Below the pieces are notes generated by a model. It saw only the letters and a program-made list of their open reading frames with translations. It did not search any database and was not told the origin of the DNA. Position numbers and translations under genes: made by a program. This document shows, piece after piece, positions 1-8,107 of a stretch of DNA of 29,126 nucleotides; positions within the stretch are counted from its first letter, which is position 1; every line of letters starts with the position of its first letter. The stretch comes from Ga0077553 sp038215275. GTDB lineage: Bacteria > Acidobacteriota > Terriglobia > Bryobacterales > Bryobacteraceae. The stretch lies in the NCBI GenBank assembly GCA_038215275.1, contig JBBQRA010000046.1, forward strand, positions 1 through 29,126, in the 5' to 3' direction.

Positions 1-1386
1 CTGCTCGGAGGCGGCGGCCGGGCCTGCGTCAAATCGGCCGGTAACGAAGGCGCGCGCAACCGCCACGCCAGCGGTACCTTGACCGGTGGCGGTGTCCAAA
101 CCGTTCAATTCAACGTGCCTGCCGGTGTCACCCAAGTCACCCTCGATCTCTGGTATCGCGGCGCGGACCGCATCGGAGTCGCGGTCACCCGCCCAGGCGG
201 CACCGCCACCGCGAACGTCAACCCGCCCGCCTCCACCACGATCAACCTGCCTGGCGGCAACCAGTTGTTCATCGACTCTTCGCTCAATGATCCCGGCAAC
301 TCCGACAACCGCATCTTTGTCACCATCTCCCGCGGCACCGCCGCCCAGGTCCAATCCGGCAACTGGTCCCTCACGCTTCGCGGCAACACCATCTCCTTCG
401 GCCAATGGGACGCCTGGATCCAACGGAACTCGTTCAGCCAGTTCCTGCCGCCCTTTGTCAATGCCGCCCGAACCATCTCCGTGCCTGGCACCGCGCGGGA
501 GATTATCACCGTCGGCAGCTACATCACGCGTGGCGCCGGCGTGGGAGCCATCTCCAGCTTCTCCAGCCTCGGGCCCACTCGCGATGGCCGCCGCGCACCC
601 ACGCTCTCCGCGCCTGGGCAGTCGCTGTTCTCGGCCAATGTCACCACCGCTGCCGATCAGTATCAGGACATGATGGGTACCTCCATGGCCGCACCCATGG
701 TCACCGGCGCCGTGGCGCTGATGCTGCAGCGGCGGCCCACCATGACCGCCGAGCAAATCCGAAACTGCCTCATCAGTTCCGCACGGACTGACGCCAATAC
801 CGGCGCTACGCCGAACAACGCCTGGGGCGCGGGTAAGCTCGACGTCCAGGCCGCCTTCGCCTGCGCCGCCCCCCGTCCTGTGCGGACCCTACTGCCGCCT
901 TGCGGCATCCGCACGATCAATCCTCCGTGCCCCATCCAGACCTTAATCTCCTCTCAGTGTCTGCCGCGCACGACCACGCCAGCTTGTGTCATTCAGTCTG
1001 TCACGGCGCCATGTCCCATCCCGACCGTCGTCGCCCCCTGCCCCATCCAGACCGTGTCCCCGGCCTGCGGTTTCCAAACGCAGAACCCGGCCTGCATCCA
1101 AACCCAGACACTCTCCGCCGGCTGTGGCGTGCTGGTGCCGAATCCCACTCTCGTCATCAACCCGGGCAACAATCCGGCCGTTAACCCGGCCGTCAACCCG
1201 GCCATCAACCCCGCAGTGACCTCGCCGCGGATAGGCCAGCGTGAGGCGCCCGATACCTGGCAAGCGGCCACCGCCAACGCCGATTGGACCGCCGATTGGT
1301 CTGCCGCCGCGCCTGACAGCGCTCCGGCCGATCCCCCGGACGAAGACGGCATCATGTCTTTCTGGTACGGCAACCCCGGTTACTAG
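1..1386 (+). CDS. S8 (subtilisin-like) serine protease with Cys-repeat tail, 5' partial
   Basis: The frame is open from the first base of the window, so the N-terminus (signal/propeptide, catalytic Asp and His) lies outside. The oxyanion-hole Asn is seen in SAGN (Asn codon 43-45) and the nucleophile in GTSMAAP (Ser codon 682-684). Between them sits an insertion of roughly 130 residues rich in beta-type sequence, larger than in plain subtilisins. After the catalytic domain the protein changes character: nine Cys-containing repeats (895-1137), four NPAV-type repeats (1171-1218), then an acidic Trp/Ala/Asp-rich end. The stop is followed within 8 bp by the kinase gene, whose Shine-Dalgarno AGAGGG overlaps this stop, so the genes are probably cotranscribed. 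The family is certain. The role is inferred: maturation protease of the lanthionine-type cluster downstream, or its substrate through the tail. Confidence 0.9.
   Translation: MLGGGGRACVKSAGNEGARNRHASGTLTGGGVQTVQFNVPAGVTQVTLDLWYRGADRIGVAVTRPGGTATANVNPPASTTINLPGGNQLFIDSSLNDPGNSDNRIFVTISRGTAAQVQSGNWSLTLRGNTISFGQWDAWIQRNSFSQFLPPFVNAARTISVPGTAREIITVGSYITRGAGVGAISSFSSLGPTRDGRRAPTLSAPGQSLFSANVTTAADQYQDMMGTSMAAPMVTGAVALMLQRRPTMTAEQIRNCLISSARTDANTGATPNNAWGAGKLDVQAAFACAAPRPVRTLLPPCGIRTINPPCPIQTLISSQCLPRTTTPACVIQSVTAPCPIPTVVAPCPIQTVSPACGFQTQNPACIQTQTLSAGCGVLVPNPTLVINPGNNPAVNPAVNPAINPAVTSPRIGQREAPDTWQAATANADWTADWSAAAPDSAPADPPDEDGIMSFWYGNPGY
895..1137 (+). repeat. Nine Cys-containing repeats in the protease tail
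   Basis: Cys codons start at 901, 928, 958, 985, 1012, 1039, 1066, 1093 and 1123. The spacings are 27, 30, 27, 27, 27, 27, 27, 27 and 30 bp wherever two neighbours are compared, giving one Cys every 9 residues with two 10-residue units. Typical units read PPCGIRTIN, PPCPIQTLI, APCPIPTVV, APCPIQTVS and PACGFQTQN: Pro before Cys and Thr/Ser four residues after it in most units. The DNA copies are diverged, so selection on the protein pattern rather than recent duplication is likely. Every unit carries a Cys and nearly every one a hydroxy residue, the two residue types needed for lanthionine formation. Confidence 0.85.
1171..1218 (+). repeat. Four 12-bp repeats encoding NPAV
   Basis: Four consecutive 12-bp units (1171, 1183, 1195, 1207) encode NPAV, NPAV, NPAI and NPAV. 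They follow related NPTL/NPGN sequence and form a flexible linker-like stretch between the Cys repeats and the acidic C-terminus of the S8 protease. Confidence 0.85.
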
Positions 1387-1394
1387 AGGGCAGC

Positions 1395-2318
1395 ATGATT
1401 CCGCAGGAACTCGTCTCCTACCTCGCCGCTGCAGGGCTTCTCGCCAAGCCCTGCAGTTGCCTGATCCTCCAAGCAGTAGACCGCTCCAGTTCCCACTCCG
1501 TCGTCGACCTCAAACTCCGCAACGGAGAACGTTGGATCGTCAAACGAGCCAGGGAGCGCCGGGAATCACCCGGCACTCCCACCCTCGGCGCAGAGTTCGC
1601 CGTCTACCAACTGGCCGCGTCCAACCCCGCACTCGCTCGTCTCCTCCCCGAATGTCTCCACCGTGACGAGGTCACGCAAACGCTCGTCCTTCGCGCCGCC
1701 GGCGAAGCGTACCTTCTCGAACCTGGCGCCGCTGCCACTTTCGGCGCCGATCTCGCGGCTCTCCATCGTTCCACGCAGGCTGATTTGCACCTGCCCATGC
1801 GCCGGCCCTGGATCCTCGACGTCCTGGAGCCCCATGGGTTCCAGAACACCGTCACTTCAGCTCTCATCGAAAATCGCACTGCCGTCGCGTCCCGCCTGCG
1901 GTTGCTCGGCGCCGCCCTTGAAATCACGTGCCTCGTCCACAACGACGTGAAGTTCGACAACTGCGTGCAACAAGACCGGGTCCGTCTCATCGACTGGGAA
2001 ATCGCCGGCTCCGGGGACCCAGCCTGGGACGTCGCCGGAATCGTCCAGGACCACCTCAAACTGGCCCTCCAAGGGGCCGGTGGCCAGGAAGCCCTCTCGG
2101 CATTCCTCCGCGCCTATCTCGACCACTACGACCCCGCCGATGCCCGCGCCTTTCGCATGCGCTTGTCCGGACTTGCCGGTGCCCGTCTCCTCCAGAGCGC
2201 TCACGAGGTGGCCCTCGCTGGCGGCCCAGGCCCAGCCGCGCGCCTGATGGCCCACCACGCGGCCACGCTGCTCCAGTCCCCGGAAAGCCTCTTCGCGGTC
2301 TACCGGAGCGCAGCTTGA
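1395..2318 (+). CDS. APH/choline-kinase-fold phosphotransferase, probable lanthionine-synthetase kinase
   Basis: A 307-residue protein with an aminoglycoside-phosphotransferase-like kinase fold. The catalytic loop reads HNDVKFDN (His182, Asp184, Lys186, Asn189) and the metal-binding aspartate is Asp200 in LIDWE. Lys50 in WIVK is a candidate ATP-contact residue. The gene starts 8 bp after the protease stop with AGAGGG upstream, and its TGA overlaps the next start (TTGA), so translation is likely coupled. In class V lanthipeptide clusters an APH-like kinase phosphorylates Ser/Thr of the precursor before elimination. The HopA1-like and LanC-like neighbours make that role likely here, with the protease tail or an unseen peptide as substrate. 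Alone it could also be a small-molecule kinase. Confidence 0.85.
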   Translation: MIPQELVSYLAAAGLLAKPCSCLILQAVDRSSSHSVVDLKLRNGERWIVKRARERRESPGTPTLGAEFAVYQLAASNPALARLLPECLHRDEVTQTLVLRAAGEAYLLEPGAAATFGADLAALHRSTQADLHLPMRRPWILDVLEPHGFQNTVTSALIENRTAVASRLRLLGAALEITCLVHNDVKFDNCVQQDRVRLIDWEIAGSGDPAWDVAGIVQDHLKLALQGAGGQEALSAFLRAYLDHYDPADARAFRMRLSGLAGARLLQSAHEVALAGGPGPAARLMAHHAATLLQSPESLFAVYRSAA

Positions 2319-3154
2319 TCCCTGCCTCGTTCCAGCAACAACTCTCGAACGCTGTCCGCATTGCGGCCCCGGTCGCGTCGGCGCACCGTGCCGATGTCCT
2401 CTACACGGAATGGTACGCCCCGCCCCGTCCCGGCGCAGCCCCGCGCCTCGGCCCGCCGGTCGCTCTCGCTCACTATCGCGCCGCCGACGCCAATGGCTTG
2501 TGTTTCTCCTCCGGATGGCAACCCTACGGATGGGACCCCGCCCTCGGCCTACTTATCGTCTGCCGGGGGGAACAGCAGAGAGCCGTTCATCCCATCGACT
2601 TCTGCCCCGTCGGCGGCCAAATGGCCGAGCGTACTGAATCTACCGCGCTCGCCGGCTGGTGGGCCACCTTCGTTCCACCCGCCCCGGAGGGCGACGCCGC
2701 CGTCCGCGTCTATTGGGCCGTCCATCCCGGATCCGTCTTCCGGCTCATCCGCGCGATCACCGAACGAATGCCCCCCTCCGCACACTACGCCGTAAAGGCG
2801 CCGCTCGACCTCCACCGCTGCCTTCGCCCGGATGGCGTCGTGCTCTATCTCGAACGCCACCGTTGGAACGATCTCGTCCCGGCTCTCCGGGCCATCGCCG
2901 AGTCCGCCGCACCGTGGCTCCACCATTCTCATCCAACATTCACTCTGCCCCTCGCCCCGGGCATCTCCCTCGCCGAGGACGTGCCCGGCGAGAGCTTCGG
3001 AGGGCAACGCTGCCGCTGGCTCGCCGAGGCCTTCGCCGCGCACACCAGCGAAGCCGCGATGCTCACCGCGGCCCAGGCATTCCTCCGCCAGCAAGGCGTT
3101 AGCCTGGAGGCACCCTACCGCAACCCCGGCAGTCTCCAGGAGTACCCATGGTGA
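2315..3154 (+). CDS. HopA1-like protein, probable phospho-Ser/Thr lyase of a split lanthionine synthetase
   Basis: A 279-residue protein resembling the T3SS-effector HopA1 family, with the pattern YTEWYAP near residue 30, then WWATFVP, a central YWAVHPG segment, SAHYAVKAPL and a C-terminal half containing RCRWLAEAF. Bacterial HopA1-like proteins occur as the lyase component (LanY type) of class V lanthipeptide synthetases, eliminating phosphate from phospho-Ser/Thr to give dehydroamino acids. The start chosen is TTG at 2315, which overlaps the kinase TGA and has GGAG upstream. The frame is open further upstream, but there it overlaps the well-supported kinase. The 3' end overlaps the LanC gene by 7 bp. 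Family assignment comes from remembered motif patterns and gene order, and the biochemical role is inferred. Confidence 0.72.
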   Translation: MIPASFQQQLSNAVRIAAPVASAHRADVLYTEWYAPPRPGAAPRLGPPVALAHYRAADANGLCFSSGWQPYGWDPALGLLIVCRGEQQRAVHPIDFCPVGGQMAERTESTALAGWWATFVPPAPEGDAAVRVYWAVHPGSVFRLIRAITERMPPSAHYAVKAPLDLHRCLRPDGVVLYLERHRWNDLVPALRAIAESAAPWLHHSHPTFTLPLAPGISLAEDVPGESFGGQRCRWLAEAFAAHTSEAAMLTAAQAFLRQQGVSLEAPYRNPGSLQEYPW

Positions 3155-4203
3155 ATCCTATTGCCGCCGAAATGGCCGCTCGGATCCTGGCCCTCCCGCC
3201 CCCGCCCTCCGGAGACCTCTATGAAGGCGCGGCGGGCATCGCCGTCTTCCTCGCCGAACTCGCCGCACGCGATTCCTCCTATCGTGCGCCGGCCCTGCGC
3301 TACGCCGAACACGCCGCAGTCTGGACCGCCGCAAACCTTGCATCTCCTGGCTTCCATGGCGGCGCGCCCGGCGCTCGTTGGGCCGTGCACCGAGCCTGCC
3401 AACTCCTCGGCGTCCCCGCCCCCGTCCTCCCCATTCACGAACCAGGTCCAGGCCGCGGCGATATCGTGGCCGGTGAAGCGGGAACCCTCCTCGCCTTCAC
3501 CGCTCTGGGCCTACGGCGCGAAGCGAATGCCATCGCCTTCCGCATCCGCTCCACCGGCGGCGAGACCGCGCTAGGCCGCGCCTGGCCCGCCGAACACCCC
3601 GCGCCTGGACTTGCCCACGGGGCCTCGGGCGTCGCCTGGGCCCTTCTCGAAGCAGATCCCAACCATCCGCTGGCCCACGAAGGCTTCCTCTTTGAACGCG
3701 CCTGGTTCGATCGCGATGCGCGCACTTGGCGTTCGAATCAAGCGCCTCACGGCAGTGTGCCCCTCTCCTGGTGTCACGGCCTCACCGGCATCGCCCTCAC
3801 CCGCCTTCGGGCTTTCGTTCTCACCGGGTGCCCCGAGTACGGCGCGGAAGCGGCCGTCGCCGCCTCCTGGCTCCATGCCTCGGCCGAACGGGTACTCGCC
3901 GGATCCTCCGAAGCCTGGGAGGAACGCAACCATTCCCTGTGCCACGGCCTGGCCGGCTCCGTCGATGCTCTCCTCTACGCCGGGCGGATTCTCTCGGAGT
4001 CTACTTACACGCGGGCCGCGGAACGTCTATGGTCCGCCGCCGTCTCCGCTGGAACGTGGCTATGCGGCACGGAAGAGCGCACCCCGGACGCCGGTTTCAT
4101 GCTCGGCTATGCTGGCATGGGACTGATGGCGCTCCGCTGCGACGCACCGGAGGCCACCCCACCCATCGGCCTCTGGCCCGCCGGCTACTCCACGTCCGAA
4201 TAG
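3148..4203 (+). CDS. LanC-like lanthionine cyclase
   Basis: A 351-residue LanC-like alpha/alpha-barrel protein. GLAHGASGVA (His157) is followed by SWCHGLTGI (Cys209) and HSLCHGLAG (Cys265-His266). Cys209, Cys265 and His266 are the expected zinc ligands that activate Cys thiolates for addition to dehydroamino acids, so the cyclase looks catalytically complete. Glycine-rich inner-helix motifs (YEGAAGIAVFL, GEAGTLLAF, LGYAGMGLMAL) recur as expected for the toroid. It is slightly shorter than typical LanC (about 400). ATG 3148 has AGGAG six bases upstream and overlaps the HopA1 stop. The 3' end overlaps the convergent small gene at 4185-4484. It completes a kinase/lyase/cyclase set with no membrane segments, so action is presumably cytoplasmic. 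Confidence 0.93.
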   Translation: MVNPIAAEMAARILALPPPPSGDLYEGAAGIAVFLAELAARDSSYRAPALRYAEHAAVWTAANLASPGFHGGAPGARWAVHRACQLLGVPAPVLPIHEPGPGRGDIVAGEAGTLLAFTALGLRREANAIAFRIRSTGGETALGRAWPAEHPAPGLAHGASGVAWALLEADPNHPLAHEGFLFERAWFDRDARTWRSNQAPHGSVPLSWCHGLTGIALTRLRAFVLTGCPEYGAEAAVAASWLHASAERVLAGSSEAWEERNHSLCHGLAGSVDALLYAGRILSESTYTRAAERLWSAAVSAGTWLCGTEERTPDAGFMLGYAGMGLMALRCDAPEATPPIGLWPAGYSTSE

Positions 4204-4484
4204 TTCGTCGGCTCCGCGGACGTATCAAGGAATAAGGCGCCAGAGGCTTCGATCGACACCACCATTGGTTCATCCGACAGAGCGGGCAGCACCGCAGGAT
4301 CGGCGTCGGCCGTCAGCACATCCCCGGCGATCGAGCGGACATGAACGCCCAGCCTTTTCAGGCAAACCAAGTCCGCGTCACTGGGCTCCGCCCTTAAGCG
4401 CAGCATCACTCCAACAGAAGCCGGCGTATCCGCGGAGGCCAGTAACTGCCGGGCAGGAGCAGAAAGTTTCGTAAGATCTGGCAT
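4185..4484 (-). CDS. Small protein resembling an S8-protease propeptide (I9-like)
   Basis: A 99-residue protein starting MPDLTKLSAPARQLL. ATG 4484 is preceded by AGAGGA, and an open frame upstream lacks coding character. The middle has the alternating pattern of subtilisin propeptides (LGVHVRSIAGDVLTADAD, then an Ala/Leu helix and VVSIEASGALFLDTSAEP): a short ferredoxin-like fold whose C-terminal strand normally sits in the S8 active site. Free-standing versions act as protease inhibitors or chaperones. It is encoded convergently to the LanC gene with a 19-bp overlap, within the same island as the S8 protease. An inhibitor or folding factor for that protease is the simplest guess. It has a single Cys and is a poor lanthipeptide precursor candidate. 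Confidence 0.6.
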   Translation of the reverse strand: MPDLTKLSAPARQLLASADTPASVGVMLRLRAEPSDADLVCLKRLGVHVRSIAGDVLTADADPAVLPALSDEPMVVSIEASGALFLDTSAEPTNYSDVE

Positions 4485-4579
4485 AGATCCTCTGGCCTCA
4501 GTGTACCGCTTGCCGCGCTCCCGCCGGAGGCACAGGAACACAGACAGCCCATCCGGTCGCCCGTCCCGTCCTGCTTGTA

Positions 4580-4872
4580 CTAGGTCGGCCGCCCGTCCGG
4601 GGACACCTCCTTCAGCATCTCCTTTACGCCTTTCGGGCCGGTCAGCATCAAAATGCCAGGCCCGTTCCTGGCCGGCAACCGTGGTCCTCAGCGTCAAGAA
4701 TGGTCTGCATGGCCGCTCCGTCGCGCGCGTAGGAATAGCCGTCAGCCAATTCCGGATGGACCTGCATACTTTCTCGTAGTCTCCGGGTTAGGTCAGTGTA
4801 GCGACGGCGTTCGTCTAAATTCGCTTTAGCGTACCGCTCCGCACTCGCCGGACAAGTATCGACGACAATAGC
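4580..4872 (-). pseudogene. Decayed small conserved protein (ELADGYSY...LTGPKGVKEML type)
   Basis: Two different - strand frames each carry half of one recognisable small protein. Frame one (about 4872 to the TGA at 4648) reads RRRYTDLTRRLRESMQVHPE, then ELADGYSYARDGAAM. Frame two (about 4690 to the TAG at 4580) reads MLTGPKGVKEMLKEV. From memory these match the start and end of a family of about 100 residues with ELPDGYAFRL near the middle and LTGPEGVKxFL at the end. The Cys-containing segment expected between them (LERxCCPF type) is missing. A frameshift with an internal deletion explains this. Codons in both frames are G/C-ending like real genes here. The family name is not certain. Confidence 0.45.
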
Positions 4873-5074
4873 ACCTGTGGAAGGGCGGAGCGTTTTTCGC
4901 GTCCATGTCTTGCTTGAAACTTAGCATCCGCTGGAGACTCGACGACTTGTGCGCTCTCTACTTTCGAAAATCCTTTATGGCGCTGCTGAGGCGTGAGACG
5001 GAACACGCCGCGCTACACGCCGCGCGCACGTGCGTTGAGCATCCGGCATCACTTGAGCTCCTTAAGAGGTGGCG

Positions 5075-5308
5075 ATGATCTCCGAGCGACGTGTCCGTCT
5101 ATTCAGAAACGGGCAGAACCAAGCGGTGCGGATTCCACGTGAGTTCGAGCTTCCCGGCAGGGACGCCGTGATGCGGAAAGAGGGGGATCGCCTGATCGTG
5201 GAACTTGCGCCGCGAAAGTCATTGCTGGACGTCCTGGCCACGCTTCCTCCGCTTGAGGAAGACCTGCCGGATATCATGGACCCCCGGCCCCGCGCGGTCA
5301 AACTGTAA
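5075..5308 (+). CDS. vapB: VapB-type antitoxin (AbrB/MazE-like)
   Basis: A 77-residue protein beginning MISERRVRLFRNGQNQAVRI, the swapped-hairpin AbrB/SpoVT-like DNA-binding pattern of VapB antitoxins (LFRNGQNQAVRIP...ELPG). The C-terminal part (DVLATLPPLEEDLPDI) is acidic and is the expected toxin-binding tail. ATG 5075 has AAGAGG five bases upstream and is preferred to the in-frame GTG at 5069, which lies inside that ribosome-binding site. Its TAA overlaps the toxin ATG by one base (TAATG), the usual coupled VapBC layout. It probably autoregulates the operon by binding upstream DNA; no operator was resolved. Confidence 0.92.
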   Translation: MISERRVRLFRNGQNQAVRIPREFELPGRDAVMRKEGDRLIVELAPRKSLLDVLATLPPLEEDLPDIMDPRPRAVKL

Positions 5309-5706
5309 TGCGCTACCTGCCGGACACGAACATCATGTCCGACCTGATTCGGAATCCACAGGGCCGAGTCACAGGCCGAATTCGCGAACTGGGCGAAGCG
5401 CAGGTGGCAACCAGCATCATCGTCTCCGCAGAGTTGCGATACGGCGCCGCCAAGAAGGGGTCAGCACGTCTCACTGAGCAAGTCGAGGCCGTGCTCACTG
5501 CTATAGAAGTCCTCGATTTCGAAGAACCAGCCGATCGTGTTTATGGAACGCTTCGCGCTCATCAGGAAAAAAAGGGGCAGGTGGCTGGCGGAAACGATTT
5601 GCTCATAGCCGCTCAAGCAATCTCTCTCGGTCTCACTCTCGTAACGGCCAACAAACGCGAGTTCTCCAGAATCGAAAACCTCCGCTGCGAGGATTGGCTA
5701 GGCTAA
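5308..5706 (+). CDS. vapC: VapC-type PIN-domain ribonuclease toxin
   Basis: A 132-residue PIN-domain protein. Acidic metal-binding residues are visible: Asp6 in LPDTN, Glu42 in SAELRYG and Asp97 in GGNDLLIAA, followed by LVTANKREFSRI (Asn115 at the fourth position) and the typical CEDW C-terminal end. All landmarks of an active VapC RNase are present and the length is normal. Translation is coupled to the antitoxin through the one-base overlap. VapC toxins usually cleave tRNA or rRNA, but the target cannot be read from sequence. Unlike the second toxin-antitoxin pair near 22 kb, this one is intact. Confidence 0.93.
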   Translation: MRYLPDTNIMSDLIRNPQGRVTGRIRELGEAQVATSIIVSAELRYGAAKKGSARLTEQVEAVLTAIEVLDFEEPADRVYGTLRAHQEKKGQVAGGNDLLIAAQAISLGLTLVTANKREFSRIENLRCEDWLG

Positions 5707-5753
5707 GTTGACCTCGAATGTAGCCGGATTCTGTCCGAATTCTAAAAGGGGCC

Positions 5754-8024
5754 CTACCGCGCCCCAGCCGGCAAGTGCTCCTCAATATAGCGTGCAATCA
5801 AACTGTAGACGTGCAAAGTAGTCCCCTTACCCTCCGAAATCGAATGCGACCGATTGGGATAATCCATCAAATCAAATCGCTTGCCCAACTCAACCAGCCG
5901 GTTCACCAATTTCTGGGTCCCTTGGATATGCACGTTGTCATCGCCCGACCCGTGCACCAGCAGCAACTTGCCCCGTAGACCCTCCGCAAAGTGGATCGGC
6001 GACCCACTCCGATAACCCTCCGCGTTCTCCGCCGGCAATCCCATGTAACGCTCCTGATAAATCGTGTCGTACAATCTCTGATCCGGCACCGGCGCGACCG
6101 ACACCCCCACCCGAAACAAATCCGGCGACCGAAACATCAGGTTTAACGTATTGGAACCGCCGCCACTCCAGCCCCACACCCCCACCCGCGACAGATCCAC
6201 ATAACTCCGCGCCCGCGCCAACGCCGTCACCGCCTCCGTCTGCTCCTGCGCCGAAATCACCCCCACCGCGCCGTAAATCGACTTCCGCCAAGCCCGGCCC
6301 TTCGGCGCCGGCGTACCGCGATTGTCGAAACTCGCGACCAGGTAACCATCTGCAGCCAACGCCCGATGAAACAGCCCGCGAGCGCCCATCCACGAGTCCG
6401 TCACGGTCACCCCGGCTGGCTCCCCGTAAACATGCACCAGCAGCGGATACTTCTTCGCCGGGTCAAACCCCCGTGGCTTCAGCAGCCATCCATCGACCAC
6501 CGTGCCATTGTCCAACTGAAGCTGCAGGAATTCAGCGGGCGGATCCAGCGAAGACGCCACATTGGCGCGCAGCACCGCGTTGTCTTCGAGAACACGAACC
6601 CGCTTGTGATCCGGCAGGCTCACCAGATCAACCACCGGGGGCCGATCAAAACGGGAGTATGTATGGAACGCCCACCGGCAATCAGGGGAGATGTCGTACG
6701 CATGCGTCCCGGGTTGATCGGGCGGGGTCAGGCGCACCGCCGGCCCGGGACGATCCACCGACGAACGGTAAAGATACCGCTGCGTCGCGTTCTCCGGCGA
6801 AGCCCTATAGTAAATCCAATCGCTCCCTGGCGCCACGGTCTCCAGGGACACGATGTCCGCCTCCCCGGGCGTCACCAGAACAGGCGCGCCGCCGTCGCGC
6901 GGGACCGCATAGGCATGGCTCCACCCATCGCGTTCGCTCAGCCACAGTAGGCTCTTGCCCTTGTGCAGCCAATCGAACCCGCCACTTTGATCGCCCCGAT
7001 GCTGCACGTCCACCCACGCAGCGTCCTGATCCTGAAAGATGGCCTTCGCCGCGCCGGAACGGGGATCAGCCAGGAACACCGTCACGGTATTCTGCAGCCG
7101 ATTCAGTTGCCCAATCGCCAAGCCGCCGCCGTCCGCCATCCACTCAATCCGGAAGATGTAGTGCTCGCGAGAGTCACCGGGAATCTGCATCCAACGGGCC
7201 GCGCCGCCCTCCACCCCGATCACCCCAACGCGCACCGCGGAGTTCTTCGTGCCGGTCTTCGGGTACGGGATGTTGGTGATCTTCGGATACAACGAACTGG
7301 TATTGTCGATCAACGCGAACTGCTCGACGCCGGTAACGTCGAACTGCCAAAACGCGAGGCTCTTCCCGTCCGGCGCCCAGCGGAAGCCGTCGCGGACGTT
7401 CAACTCTTCCTCGTACACCCAGTCGGAAGCACCGTTCACCAAAGTGGCCGACCCATCGGTCGTCAGCGCTTGAATGGCGCCGCTGGTCAGGTCTTCCACA
7501 TACAGGTTATTCGCCCGGACATACGCGGCGCGTGAGCCATCGGGCGAGAACTTGGCGAAGCTCAACGAAGACTCCGGCGCATCACCGCCGAGTTTCTTCA
7601 GCGCCCCCGTCGTCCGATTCAACACCCAATAATCGCCTCGCGAATTCGTCCGCCACACCTTACGCGATTCGGTGTAAATCAGCAGTCGCTTGGCATCGTC
7701 GCTCCATTGATAGTCGTCCACCGTAAGTGGCTTCGTCGCTTTGGGTGGCGTGAACTGCTGGTGCGAAACCAGAATTGACCGCTTACCCGTGGCCGTTTCA
7801 TAGGCCACAATCTCCTTCGCCCCAGCCGCCGACGGCGCCGTTTCAAGCGTAGTGAATGCCGCTCCGCCGCGAATCCAACGGGCCGGACCGAAACGCTTCT
7901 GCTGAAACGCGGGCGAATCGAAGATCCGTCCCAATCGCTGCCTCAACTCGTCAGAGGCTGCCAGCCCCAACGGAAATACACCGAAAAAAAGAATCACCCT
8001 GACGAAGAGGAGACGACGAAGCAT
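5754..8024 (-). CDS. S9 family peptidase (dipeptidyl peptidase IV-like), exported
   Basis: A 756-residue protein with an N-terminal signal peptide (MLRRLLFVRVILFFGVF, cleavage near LAAS). A DPP-IV-type beta-propeller covers about residues 60-480 (WVYEEELNVRDGFRWAPDGK is diagnostic of the S9B subfamily) and an alpha/beta-hydrolase domain follows. The nucleophile is in GVWGWSGGGS, where DPP-IV enzymes usually have GWSYGG, so a Gly replaces the Tyr. The Asp is in HGSGDDNVH and the His (about 727) in NRSHSISEG. It likely removes Xaa-Pro dipeptides from imported or periplasmic peptides. It lies 83 bp downstream of the TonB receptor gene on the same strand, with an inverted repeat between them. Joint peptide uptake is plausible but inferred. 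Confidence 0.95.
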   Translation of the reverse strand: MLRRLLFVRVILFFGVFPLGLAASDELRQRLGRIFDSPAFQQKRFGPARWIRGGAAFTTLETAPSAAGAKEIVAYETATGKRSILVSHQQFTPPKATKPLTVDDYQWSDDAKRLLIYTESRKVWRTNSRGDYWVLNRTTGALKKLGGDAPESSLSFAKFSPDGSRAAYVRANNLYVEDLTSGAIQALTTDGSATLVNGASDWVYEEELNVRDGFRWAPDGKSLAFWQFDVTGVEQFALIDNTSSLYPKITNIPYPKTGTKNSAVRVGVIGVEGGAARWMQIPGDSREHYIFRIEWMADGGGLAIGQLNRLQNTVTVFLADPRSGAAKAIFQDQDAAWVDVQHRGDQSGGFDWLHKGKSLLWLSERDGWSHAYAVPRDGGAPVLVTPGEADIVSLETVAPGSDWIYYRASPENATQRYLYRSSVDRPGPAVRLTPPDQPGTHAYDISPDCRWAFHTYSRFDRPPVVDLVSLPDHKRVRVLEDNAVLRANVASSLDPPAEFLQLQLDNGTVVDGWLLKPRGFDPAKKYPLLVHVYGEPAGVTVTDSWMGARGLFHRALAADGYLVASFDNRGTPAPKGRAWRKSIYGAVGVISAQEQTEAVTALARARSYVDLSRVGVWGWSGGGSNTLNLMFRSPDLFRVGVSVAPVPDQRLYDTIYQERYMGLPAENAEGYRSGSPIHFAEGLRGKLLLVHGSGDDNVHIQGTQKLVNRLVELGKRFDLMDYPNRSHSISEGKGTTLHVYSLIARYIEEHLPAGAR

Positions 8025-8056
8025 TGGGGCATACTACCAGACCGCCAAATAGCAAG

Positions 8057-8090
8057 GGCCCGCGCCCCCCCTCGCGGAAGGAAGCGGGCC
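8057..8090 (-). terminator. Inverted repeat between receptor and peptidase genes
   Basis: GGCCCGC (8057-8063) pairs perfectly with GCGGGCC (8084-8090) around a 20-nt loop, 18 bp beyond the receptor stop. No T-run follows on the - strand, so it is a weak terminator or transcript-processing hairpin rather than a classical Rho-independent terminator. Confidence 0.4.
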
Positions 8091-8107
8091 AACGGAACCA
8101 GACTCCC

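Noticed and set aside
4406..4552. A 48-codon - strand frame starting MGCLCSCASGG, rich in Cys and Ser, considered as a lanthipeptide precursor.
   Set aside because: The Cys/Ser cluster is at the N-terminus with no leader before it. It has no ribosome-binding site, and it overlaps both the I9-like gene and the 3' flank of the decayed gene. The protease tail is the better substrate candidate.
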